Positions 11,796-21,945 of a stretch of 64,000 bases of DNA are shown here, in pieces. The stretch is taken from positions 31,496,625 through 31,560,624 of the forward strand of contig NC_052490.1 of NCBI RefSeq assembly GCF_009730915.1, in the 5' to 3' direction. A program made the translations under genes and the position numbers. Within the stretch, counting starts at the first letter, position 1. Each line of letters starts with the position of its first letter. The stretch is from Dioscorea cayenensis subsp. rotundata. Lineage: Eukaryota > Streptophyta > Magnoliopsida > Dioscoreales > Dioscoreaceae. Below the pieces are notes generated by a model. The model was not told the origin of the DNA, did no database searches, and was given only the letters and a program-made list of their open reading frames with translations.

Positions 11796-12890
11796 AGTAT
11801 ATTGTAATGTGAATTTGACAGATTCCCTAGTGTGGGGACTGACTAACTGACTAACTTAGCAACATGCAACCAAGCTAATGTTAAAGGAAAGTTTTACTAC
11901 CATATGATAAAACATACAACAAGATGAGCAGTGCCTAATAAACACACATAGAGAGACAATCTTATTATTTCATGCCACAATGTCGGAACCAATATGTATA
12001 TATAAACTAGTCAACACAACTTCCACCCAATACTTCCTAATAGTCCACAGAACATGGTCCTATGGTACATGCAAGATGGCACACAGACAAAACCTCCATC
12101 TTCGTCCCATCATTCCCCTCAAATTCCACCTTGTATGCCTTGCTCTTCCCCATCGCATGGCGGTTAAACACCGCATAAATGTATGCCATGCTATCAGCTT
12201 CTCTTCACCCAATGCATGCACACCAGCTGGAGCAAGACTGTAGGTCGTATTCACCTCAACATCATCACTCTTCTCCTTCTTCGCTCTTGAGCTTACGTGC
12301 AAGTCTCTCGTTTCCAAACTCATCATGCTGAACTCCACCATGGATTCCAATGACATAATACAGAGCTTACTCTCCCCTTCTATGGCTGGTTCCTCACACT
12401 CCACGAGTGTCTTCTTCATGGCCTCAGCTGTAACGGGTCTTGGCTTAACCTAAAAATGGATTAAGACTTAGGCAACTTGTTTGGTGAGAACGGGATGGCG
12501 TTTGCCTATGAATGAGATATAAAGAGTGACCCAGAGATCATCTTGGTGAACCAAAGGTCAAATTTGGAACCATGATTCAAGTCCTTTTCCAAGAAGAAGA
12601 ATGCTACGTTAGGGTCATTATGGACTTGAGTCTCAATGGTAGAGTATTGATAAAGGAGAGGGGCACCAGCTTTCACAACGGCCCCAACATGCATTCCTTT
12701 GTGACTAGCGTTCACACTCACATCTCCTTTCTCAACTCCAACATGGGTGTTGCTTTTTTCCTTGACGTTCACTCCAACACCATCATGACCAACGTTGATG
12801 TTTGTGTCACAACCTCCATGTTTCCTAGTGTTCACTATGACTCCACCTTTGCATACTTTCACTAATGTCCCTGCAACCTTCTCTTCATTT
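11796..12890 (-). pseudogene. BURP pseudogene B, inverted copy split by two transposons
   Basis: Read on the minus strand, exon 3 runs from about 12890 to 12040. The Gly/Val/Asn-rich repeats (TNINVGHDGVGVNVK) and BURP start FFFLEKDLNHGSKFDL are clear. Then comes a TAG at the same codon as in pseudogene A, followed by further stops, a reopened frame (MKKTLVECEEPAIEGESK) and a frameshift near 12195. At the first CH pair the Cys is replaced by Trp (IAWH). The 3' untranslated region matches that of the intact gene (CATCTTGTTGTATGTT, reversed, near 11910). Intron 2 is interrupted at 12930 by the Harbinger element, and the 3' flank at 11787 by the MULE. Confidence 0.88.
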
Positions 12891-13189
12891 AGTTCATTTG
12901 TAGCTTATATATAACATTGTTGTCAATTAGGTGGCGTTTGGTCCGCGGTAATGTGCAAACATTACCGGGAATCTGGTGGTAATCTGTTCAGATTACCATG
13001 TTTGGTTACTGTAACAGTGGTAATGTTGATGGTAATGTAATATTACCAATAGTGAAATATTACCAAGTAAGGTGGTAATGTGATTACCACCAAAACAGGT
13101 GTCCATCCAGATTACCAGGTTGGTGGTAATCTGCCATGTATTTTTTTTTCAATTATACCCCCATTACTTTAATGTAATTCCTTATCAAA

Positions 13190-13505
13190 CCCTAGGGTTT
13201 TTATTTTCTCTTTCATTAGCCGCCACCATCAACCCATCGGCCAACACCATTCGCATCTCCGCGTCGCAGTCCCGCCGCTCCGCCATCCCACCTCATCTCC
13301 GTGCCACCGCGCCAGCGTGCCGCTTCTCCGTTGTGCAGCCTCTCCATCCTACCGCCACGTCGCCGCTCCACCATGGGCCTCATCTCCTTGCTGTTGTATC
13401 GCCGCTCCGCCGTGTTCATCGCCTTGCTGTTGCGTCACCGCTCCGCCACGCGCCTCACCTTCATGCTACCACATCACCCTGCCGCCTTGCCGCCGGTATT
13501 CTTTT
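13190..13505. other. GC-rich CCG-type block in the Harbinger 5' part
   Basis: A patch rich in CCGCC, CGCCGC and CTCCGCC stands out from AT-rich surroundings. It is open in several frames on both strands, which is the usual effect of such composition rather than evidence of protein. It may be the transposon's promoter or leader. Confidence 0.4.
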
Positions 13506-14543
13506 GATTTCTATTTTTGGTTCATATTGTGATCTCTCGGGTGTTTTAATTAGTGTTGTTTGAGAAGTGAAGGGATGTAAATTTCTTGATGCCTTTGAGA
13601 AATTAGTGTTGTTTGGGCTGTCGATATTTTCATTTTCTTTTTTCCTTTTTGTGACTTCTAATGGTCTTTGAGATTTTTTTAAATTTAATGAATTATGGTT
13701 CCTATAATTCTGTCCAGAATTATGGTTCTTATATTGATTGGTGCTTGTTATTCTTTTTCTAAAAAAGAAGGGATTTTGGAGCTTTTTCTTCATTTTAGTT
13801 GGAGATTGATTGATTCCTCTGTTATACATGTGAATTGAAGATTGATTGATTTTGGTGCTTGTTATAATTCTGATGGTCTGATATTGATTGGTGCTTGTTA
13901 TTCTTTTTCTGAAAAAAGCGATTTTGGAGCTTTTTCTTCATTTGAATTGGAGATTGATTGATTCCTCCGTTATATATGTGAACGTTTTTCTTTCTTGAGA
14001 TTTCGCATTTGCTGAAGAATCACTGTTTTTTTCTTTTTATATTTTTTTGGTTTTTTCATGATTATATGTATGAAATTATGATTTTTTGCTCTGTAGGATG
14101 CGTATGGATCTACTGTACTCGCGAGTTGAAAATCAATTTTTTTTTTGTTAGATTAGACGTGGTGTGAGTTTTTCCACTCATTGTTGCTTTCTGGATTTGG
14201 CTATCATTAGGCATTTGTCTTCTTTAATTCTTTTATGGAGGTTTTGGGTTAATGATATTTGTTCTTATATGAACCTTTTTTGATGGTTCTGAGGTTTATT
14301 ATCACTTAACTAACTCATCTCAAAGATTGCCCACTTATTAATTTTAATACTGGTATTTTTGCAAAGAAGTTGTTTATGATTGTAAACGACCCCTTCATAT
14401 GAACCTTTTTTTTAATATATAGTTGGGTTTGTTCTCAGTTGATGTTGTTGAATGTGCAATCCATTAGTCTTATGTCTTCTATGTTAAAATGAAATATCTC
14501 AAAATCTCCTTTTGGGGTGGGGTGTTATAATTTTTTAGGAGTC

Positions 14544-14766
14544 ATAGTTGTGTGATCTTTACATCTTTAACATGTAATTATATGCTTATCAAATGTCGTA
14601 TGGCATTCCATATTGCTATAGTTGTGTGATCTTTACATCATTAACATGTAATTATATGCTTATCAAATGTCGTATGGCATTCCATATTGCTATAGTTGTG
14701 TGATCTTTACATCATTAACCTGTAATTAGATGCTTATCAAATGTCGTATGCCATTTCATATTGCTT
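14544..14766 (+). repeat. 74-bp tandem repeat, three copies, inside Harbinger
   Basis: Units begin with ATAGTTGTGTGATCTTTACA at 14544, 14618 and 14692, exactly 74 bp apart. They end in CATATTGCT just before 14766. The first two units are nearly identical and the third differs at a few bases. It lies about 130 bp before the transposase start. Confidence 0.9.
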
Positions 14767-14898
14767 TTAGGATATGATCTAGTTTGCTCAATACTTGAAG
14801 CAAATTATAGCATTTTATAGTACATTTTACATAAATCTTTTGTGTGCTGCCAGGTTAGTCATTTATGTTTATTTTTTCTTTTTTTTTCTTTTTTGTAG

Positions 14899-16250
14899 AT
14901 GGATCTTTTCTCTCGTGAAAATTTTGGCTTGCTTGCAACCATAACTTATTTGTATGCGGAGATGATGAATAAACTATCTATATTAGTTTATGTCATTGCC
15001 TTGGAGCGTAGGCGTAAAAGAAAGCGGCCACGAATTGCCTATGATAGAGCAAGTAGGCAATTGATCAGGGGTGTCAATATGTATAGGTTGATCTTTGAGA
15101 GTGATCTAGCGTGCATTGAGAGTACTCGTATGGATCGAAGGGCATTTCATTGTCTTTGTGATTTACTTATCACAATTGGCAAACTAGGAGATACTAGGAA
15201 TATAGGTATTGAGGAAATGGTTGCAAGTTTCCTATATACCATTTCACATGACCAAAAAAATAGAGTTGCAAAAAGGGAATTTGTTAGATCCGGTGAGACA
15301 ATAAGTTGACATTTTAAAAGTGTCTTAAATGCAATTTTGAAATGCCATGAAGTTTTACTCAAACAACCAGAACCAATTCATGAGAACTCAACCGATGACA
15401 AGTGGCGATGGTTTAAGGTAAAAATATTAATTTGTGTAATTTTTTATCAAAGCTTACTATACTAACACTAATCTATTTTATAGAATTGTCTCGGGGCTTT
15501 AGATGGAACATTTGTCAAAGTAAATGCCCTTGCAGTTGATAAACCTAGGTATCAGACAAGAAAAAAATGAGATTGTGACTAATGTGTTAGGTGTGTGCTC
15601 CCAAGACATGCAATTTATTTATATTTTACCGGGGTGGGAAGGTTCAGCAGCTGATTCTAGGGTGTTGCGTGATACAATTTCTAGGAGAAATGGTTTAAGA
15701 GTCCCACAAGGTATACAATTGTTTAGCATGGTTAGCTTTTAAATTTGGTTTTGTTAAAGTGCTAACAACCTTTAACATGGTTATAGGTTACTATTATTTA
15801 TGTGATGTCGGTTACCCAAATTGAGAAGGGTTTCTTACTCCTTTTAGAGGACAAAGATACCACTTAAATGACTGGAGGCAAGATAGCCAGCCCTCCACAC
15901 TTGAGGAGTTCTTTAACTATAAGCACTCATTTGCTAGAAATGTCATTGAGAGATGTTTTGGTCTACTAAAAGGAAGGTGGGCCATTCTGAGGGGAAGGTC
16001 ATACTATTCTGTGAAAACATAATGTAGGATTATATCTGCTTGTGCGCTACTACACAACCATGTTAGGAGAGAAATGCCTATTGATCCTTTAGAAAAAACA
16101 GTTGGAGAAGATATTGTAGGGGAAGAATTAGATGGTGATAGAATTACCTTTGTTGAGTCATCTTATGCTTGGACAACATGGCGTGCTAATTTGGCAGTTG
16201 ATATGTTTAATCAGTGGAGGCGTAGTAGAGGCCTACATAGCCATGTGTAA
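14899..16250 (+). pseudogene. PIF/Harbinger DDE transposase, inactivated
   Basis: The first part (MDLFSRENFGLL..., with NMYRLIFESDL, MDRRAFHCLC and GIEEMVASFLYTIS) matches the N-terminal region of plant Harbinger nucleases. An intron of about 65 bp near 15419-15483 precedes the catalytic core. The DDE residues are visible: D in GALDGTFVKV, D in GSAADSRVL, and E in NVIERCFGLLKGRW. The C-terminus TTWRANLAVDMFNQWR is also typical. Breaks are a TGA after GETIS (15307), a frameshift at an A-run near 15565, a TGA in the YPN-EGF loop (about 15822) and a TAA near 16019. An intron near 15710-15786 is also likely. No active enzyme can be made from this copy. Confidence 0.9.
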
Positions 16251-16251
16251 T

Positions 16252-16282
<31 letters not shown>

Positions 16283-16290
16283 CATTGTTG
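16252..16290 (+). repeat. (GTT)n microsatellite
   Basis: A run of GTT triplets follows directly after the transposase stop at about 16250. It lies between the two Harbinger genes. Confidence 0.8.
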
Positions 16291-16495
16291 TTATAAATGC
16301 TTGTTATTTAAATAACACTAATTTAATATTGTTATTTCCTTTTCATGTTTAATCTTGTGTTTATGTATAGCCATGTGTTATTTCCTTTTTGTGTTTAATA
16401 TTATTATTTCCTTTTTGTGTTTAATCTTGTGTTTATGTATAGCCATGTGTTGTTTCCTTTTTGTGTTCTTTAGTGTCTTTATTTTTTGACATAGG

Positions 16496-17600
16496 ATGGC
16501 TGAAAATGTGAACAATGATGAGATTGATACAAGTGAGAAAAAAGGCAAGAGACAAGCAAAACAAGGAATCAAACATGTTTGGACTGCAGAAAAAGATTTC
16601 ATGTTAGTTGAATGCTTGACTAGGCTTGCTCAATCTAGAAAATGGAAGGCTGATAATGGTCAATTTCGTCCTGGTTATTTAGCACAACTTGAGAAATGGA
16701 TGCGTGAGAAGATACCTGATTCTAATATCAAGGGTTTACCCCAAATTGAGTCAAGAGTGAAGTTGTGGAAAAGACAATACCATGTTATTCAAGAGATGTT
16801 GGGCCCAAATGCAAGTGGTTTTGGTTGGAATGATAACACAAAATGCATCATATGTGATGTTACTGTATTTAATGATTGGGTGAAGGTAATTTTGGTCTAA
16901 TCACAATTTATGATTTTTAAAATTTTTTGTTACACTTCTTTATAATTTATTAATCTTGTTGATGTTTACAATTTATTTCTTTGTTTATTTTCAGAGTCAC
17001 CCAGGTGCTGATGGACTAAGAAACAAGCCTTTCCCCTACTTAGAAGAGTTGAGCCAAGTATTTGGAAAAGATCGAGCCACCGGGAGGGTGCTGAAACTCC
17101 AGCTAATGCTGTTGAAGATCTTGAAAAATGAGGAAACTGTAGGAAATACTGAACCATCTATAGGAGATGCTTTTGTTGACTTAGATGGAGAAGACAATAC
17201 AAGTGTCCCTGATGTAAGCCCAATTAATGCTACTGCTACTTCATAACCAGGTCCATCACAAGATGCACATCCAAAGAAAGTTAAGCATAAACGCTCATTA
17301 GGTCAAGACGTTGGCAATGATGAGTTCTCAAGCACCATTAGCTCTATTGGAACTTGGATTGATAGTTCTGGAGAACACATTTCAAGACTTGCTAGTTGCT
17401 TCCAATTCCTATCTGATGAGACAGAGGCAAAGAAGAAAGTTTATACTGAGCTACTGAAGATTGAAGGCATGTCCCAATTGGAAAGAATCAGAGCTTGTGG
17501 GTTAATTGTATCTGACACTAGTAAGGTGTCATATTTCTTTTCACTTCCTGATGAGTGTAAGAAGGATTATGTTACTTGGGTATTAGGAGGTTGCCAGTAG
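16496..17600 (+). pseudogene. Harbinger Myb/SANT-like protein, one premature stop
   Basis: Exons 16496-16885 and 16995-17600 join in frame at GT-AG sites. The first exon holds a trihelix/Myb-like DNA-binding domain (HVWTAEKDFMLVECLTRLA, then KGLPQIESRVKLWKRQY). Such proteins accompany Harbinger transposases and help them enter the nucleus and bind the transposon ends. A single TAA at 17244-17246 interrupts an otherwise open second exon. It continues with a basic stretch (HPKKVKHKRSL) and a C-terminal segment ending FSLPDECKKDYVTWVLGGCQ. It is less decayed than the transposase. Confidence 0.85.
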
Positions 17601-18396
17601 AGTTAAAACTTGATAGGGTTTTATAACTATTTAAATTGTGTGATGTATGTTGAGTACAACAGGTAATGTGTATGCTATTATGTGGATTGCTTGTTATGTA
17701 TTATTTTTATGTTGTATAAACATTTTATATATTGTGTTATGCAACTAGTAAGGTGTGACTGAATTTTATATGCTTAAAACATTTTATTTGCTTTGTGTTA
17801 TTATGTATTCAATTGTGACAATATTTTCTTGGTAGATATAAGAGTGTTTAGATTAACTTTGTATGCAGGGGTATTTTGGTAATTTGTTGTATTACATTAA
17901 ATTTGCTCAAAATTGTAAGTTGTATGCTGTTGTATTTAGGCAACTTCAACAAAATAATAGTTGAGATTATATTTCTTTGGATTAACTTTTAAATACAAAA
18001 TTATTTTTAAAAGAATAGCAAAAGAATGATCAATTTGCTCAAAATTTTAATACAAAGGTATTTTTAAAAAATGTGAAAAAATAATTTTTTTTATATTATC
18101 ATTTAATTAATTAATTATCTAATCATTTTAAATTAAAGTTTTCAAAATTTTGTATGCAAGAGTATTTTGGTAATTTTGATGTATTATTGAGGTGATTACC
18201 ATGACTAACCAAACATGGTAATGACAGATTACTAGTAATATAAAGTTCTCAACCAAATATAGTAATCCTACATTACCACAATATTCCCAGTTATATAACA
18301 TTCCCAACCTCATTACCACGGTAATCTCATTCCCGTAATAATATATCATTACCGCGAACCAAACGCCCCCTTAATCTTCTAAGATTCCTCCTCCCC

Positions 18397-18444
18397 GGTT
18401 CACCAAGATGACCTCTAAGTCACTCTTTATATCTCGTTCATAGG
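18397..18444 (+). pseudogene. 48-bp BURP exon 3 scrap
   Basis: The sequence encodes FTKMTSKSLFISRS followed by TAG, in plus orientation. It matches pseudogene A (about 6655-6702) including the shared stop. It lies 24 bp after the Harbinger target duplication, where the inverted copy's intron 2 breaks off. It is therefore a rearrangement junction, not part of pseudogene B. Confidence 0.75.
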
Positions 18445-19156
18445 TACCGTTAAATAACCTGGTTACCGTGCAACTTAATATATAGATTTTAGTTCTTGGT
18501 ACTGTAAAAAATACACTAAATTTAGTGAATACAACATCAACATCATGAGTCATTACTCCAGTTTAAATCAAGCAGCTATGACGGTGTTACAGTACCTTAA
18601 AGCACCATAATATGCCTCGACTTTTCATGGTTGCTCACATAATGCAACCCTTCAAGAACCAGACAACATCCTTGTTTTCTTCAAGGCCATGACCATGCCT
18701 CAATGTAAAACCTTTCGGCCTTCACCAAACGTCTTAGTAACATATACAAATGTTCATAAGTTACAACAAAACAGAGAAAGGACAGCAAATACTATGTAAG
18801 TAACCAATAAAGAAAAATAAGCATTTAACATCTCTAAGTTAAAGTAGATGGAAGGGAAGGGATGTGGAAATAAGACTAGAAGTTTATAAATGAAAAGGTC
18901 CATTATACAGAGGATGCACACCTGTAAAATACTAAACATTGCCGATTCAATAGCCTGCTAACGGCTCAAAGGGAAAAGCTATGGAAATGTATATCGATAA
19001 CATAATGGGATCAAACATGTACACAATACAAACTTTACGCTTAATGACGATGGCCTATGGGTGTTTAGAAATTAAGGGCAAACCATTTTTAAAGGCTTCA
19101 TAAATGCAGCAGTTTTATCCATGATTTTAGAAATAATAAAAAATTAAGAAGATAAA
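18445..19156. other. Intergenic, no gene recognised
   Basis: AT-rich sequence. A more complex stretch at 18590-18740 (CAAGGCCATGACCATGCC, CCTTTCGGCCTTCACC) has no long frame and no family features. Confidence 0.4.
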
Positions 19157-19170
19157 TAGCTACCAACCAA

Positions 19171-19356
19171 TTTTTTTTTTTTAACCAAGATGAGCCGCTA
19201 GTCGCTAAAAAAAGTAGGAACGTGCACAAATATCGGCGGAATAAGTGAGAATGGGGCCCACGCACACATGGGCGCAGGGACCACCCACATACAATCACTA
19301 CTCACACTCTAAAAAATGTGCCATCAACCAAAATTCGAATTTTCACCACTTGTTGG
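19171..19356 (-). mobile_element. SINE, 5'-truncated, 14-bp TSD
   Basis: The perfect repeat TAGCTACCAACCAA flanks it at 19157-19170 and 19357-19370. A T-run on the left is the A-tail of a minus-strand insertion. The body (words GCACAAAT, GGCGCAGGGACCACCCACAT, CACTACTCACACT) is shared with 28592-28740 and 57121-57359. The tRNA-like head is shorter than in the 57-kb copy. Confidence 0.85.
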
Positions 19357-19700
19357 TAGCTACCAACCAAATTTAGTGCTTTGTTCTATGTACTAATGGC
19401 TAGTTTTCCTAACATGGAATAGTTCTTTTATCTTTTCTACAGTCTTTTATTGTCTCTTAAACCATTTTATCTAAAGTTGGCACCTTTCATCACAAAGACA
19501 TGAATGCTAATTAAATTCTGATAGGCAGAGTGGAAAATCAATATGATCACCAACCGGACTATTTTGCTTCTTTAACAAAAACTTCCAGAAAAGATGGAAA
19601 TTATGTTCCTCTTTCATATTGTAATATTCAAATAAAGAGATAAAAGTGCAAATATATCTAACCCTCAGTCTGATCGGTTAGAGAAGAGTACCTTTCATGA

Positions 19701-19874
19701 TTGAAATTCACGGTTGCATATTATCCGGACCATGGTGGATGGCTTGAAATTTTGCTTGATCCAAAGTTCCCTTTCACAGAATTAAAACTATCTGAAACAC
19801 TAGATACAATTGTTGAGAAGTTTGATTCAATGCACTCCACAAAGAGTAGGATAACAGAGGAGTCATATCTGTAG
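19701..19874 (+). other. Exon-like open stretch of unknown origin
   Basis: One frame is open for 57 codons and reads like real protein (VAYYPDHGGWLEILLDPKF, PFTELKLSETLDTIVEKFD), ending at TAG. The codons are balanced and acidic residues are spaced as in a helix. There is no ATG at the start, and no flanking exons were found on either strand. It may be an exon of a lost gene or captured sequence. I do not recognise the family. Confidence 0.35.
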
Positions 19875-20177
19875 AAGAAATACTATCGTTTATTTAAGTG
19901 ATCCAATAACACTACACATTTCAAGTTTTATAGATGACGAAGCAAGTATTTCAATTTAAGAAGCAATTATCATAAAGAAAGTTGAGTTACCTAACTATTT
20001 CCACATAAGAAGCATTCAAAACAAAGAAAAAGAAAATAGAAAACATTAGCATACACACATGCAAGAAAACTGTTATACTTTATCACAACGTAGATGCTTA
20101 ACCAATATGAAAATAGAAAATGTGACAGATACCATGCGAATTGTTAAACTTTCCCACGTTTGAAAAAGTTGTGATAC

Positions 20178-20464
20178 GCCAACCATTGAATATTCTAATG
20201 GTATGACACTTGAGTGTAAGGGGGAGGGCAAAAGTTTGAATTCTTCCCCCTGACAATACTGTTTATGCACTGTGCACTTGACCCAGTACTGTTCCTGTAC
20301 CTGTGGGAGAAACTGTGGTTTCACTCCTCCAAAGTTATAGGGTAGGAGATTTTTCTAGGAGGTCTGTAAGCCACCGTAACTGGTGCACCTCTATATATGT
20401 CTATCCATTTGACAATCTCTTAAATGGGGTACTTGTTGCCTATTAGCCAACAAAAAAAAGAAAG
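20178..20464 (+). mobile_element. Full-length-looking SINE, 11-bp TSD
   Basis: The repeat AGTTGTGATAC flanks it at 20167-20177 and 20465-20475. Near the left end are pol III box-like words: A-like TGGTATGACACTTG and B-like GTTTGAATTCTTCC, spaced as in tRNA genes. The 3' end is CCAACAAAAAAAAG. It belongs to a different family from the 19.2/28.6/57.1-kb SINEs. Confidence 0.85.
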
Positions 20465-20549
20465 AGTTGTGATACTAAAAGATGGCAAGGTTATATAGTC
20501 AAACACAGAGGCCTAAAAAGTAACTAGTATAATAACTCTACAAACCCTG

Positions 20550-21945
20550 AATGTTGTTGATTATGAAAACTAGTATGCCCTACAAAACCAATTCTAGTTA
20601 TTGTTTAATAATAAAATAATTTTATTTCATTGCATGCATAATTATGGGTATTGTATTATTCATGTTTGATGATATATTACTATGGGATTGCATTGTATAG
20701 ATTTCAAGTTAATGATAGAGATCATTAAAGTGAGACATGATTATCTATGTTTCTTGCAAGTTGCAACCCAAAATAGTTCACAACCTATGAGATAAAATAT
20801 GATTTTGTATTCATTATTGGTTGTCACATGTTGTACTACTATATGTGATAAAGTGGTATGTCTCAGCCACTAAAGTGGAGACTCTTAGTAACATTGTGGA
20901 TATTTGTAGTTGACAAATATTGAACTAGACCATACAAAACTCCTAGACCAAACACTGTCATAGAACAAAAGAGTTATTCTGTTACAGAAAGTCCTTATTA
21001 CTTGAGAATGTTATTAAATCTTATGTATAAATTATATGACTTTGATAGTGTCAACCGGTGATGCTAATTACAGGCTATATACGGACACGTTGGGTTATAT
21101 AATAAATACATGAAGGTTTGTAGTCATCCAAGATGGGATCTATCACTCCTATTGTAGGAGAGAATATTCTAGATTGTGTTTCTTATGTGTTGGATAAAAA
21201 TCTGGCCGGTTATTTTTTGAAAGTATTTTATTATATATAATATATATTATTATATATTTTTCCTTAAATTGTTTTGTCCAATAGTGTAAAGAAACACACA
21301 TGTAAGTGGAGATCGACAATGTCATTGGTGGTCTAATTATCCCACTTATATGGAATATTTATTGATAGAGGGACTAATATGTAAAATATTATATTGGGGT
21401 CTCACATATGAATATCTCTAATCTTTGGATTAAATTGCAATTTGTTGATGGACATGATTGTGACTATAAAATTAGTATGGACTAATTTGCTAAAGATGTA
21501 GTGATATGAGATTAGGGTTTTTCAATGAATGAATTTGTGATTGCCATCAAAAGACGGCTACGGCAAAAACCCTAATATTCACATTAGTTGCTTGGTGCAA
21601 AAGAAGCCATCACTTCTTCCGGATCAAGGGTGAAAAGTTCGAGAACATTGTGTGTGTGCGTTGGAGGATTTTGCGCTTGTGAAATCTCTGTGAGGTAACC
21701 CTGATCTTTCACATCTATTCATGTGTTCATGTGATCGATCCTTGATAATTAATCAATTGTTGATTAAATATCAATTAATTGTAATTCACAGTCCTAATTT
21801 GATTAGAACGATTTTTCCTAACCCTAATTTGATTAGATCGATTATCACTAACAGATTATCTCCCACACCTTTCAATAATCGAAGTTACCCAAGATCCAAA
21901 AGCCTTTTTTTCCATTTTTTTTTTCAGTAAACTCCATAAAAATTT
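20550..21945. mobile_element. LTR-like or retroelement-derived stretch
   Basis: There is no coding frame. The style is that of plant Copia LTRs, with long AT-rich text containing ACCCTAATTTGATTAGATCG-type repeats near 21800-21845, a GTGAGGTAACC word at 21691 and an AT palindrome near 21230-21255. Ends and target duplication were not found, so this is a guess from composition. Confidence 0.25.

Larger units (their letters stand above)
12930..18370 (+). mobile_element. PIF/Harbinger DNA transposon, 5.4 kb
   Basis: The terminal inverted repeats are GGTGGCGTTTGGTCCGCGG on the left and, reversed, GGGGGCGTTTGGTTCGCGG on the right. Both are followed by GTAATG-rich subterminal repeats. The 3-bp duplication TTA lies at 12927-12929 and 18371-18373, the standard Harbinger target. 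Inside are the two proteins this superfamily uses, both on the plus strand: a DDE transposase (14899-16250) and a Myb/SANT-like partner (16496-17600). Both are broken, so the copy is dead. Joining the flanks across the TTA restores sequence matching intron 2 of the intact BURP gene (TGTCAATTA joined to ATCTTCTAAG), which dates the insertion after the BURP duplication. Confidence 0.93.

Noticed and set aside
13216..13532. Several overlapping frames of 67-154 codons on both strands
   Set aside because: The block is CCG/GCC-rich and open in many frames at once, a composition effect inside the Harbinger element.
20073..20324. 83-codon minus-strand frame
   Set aside because: It runs across a SINE bounded by its own target duplication, so it is chance.
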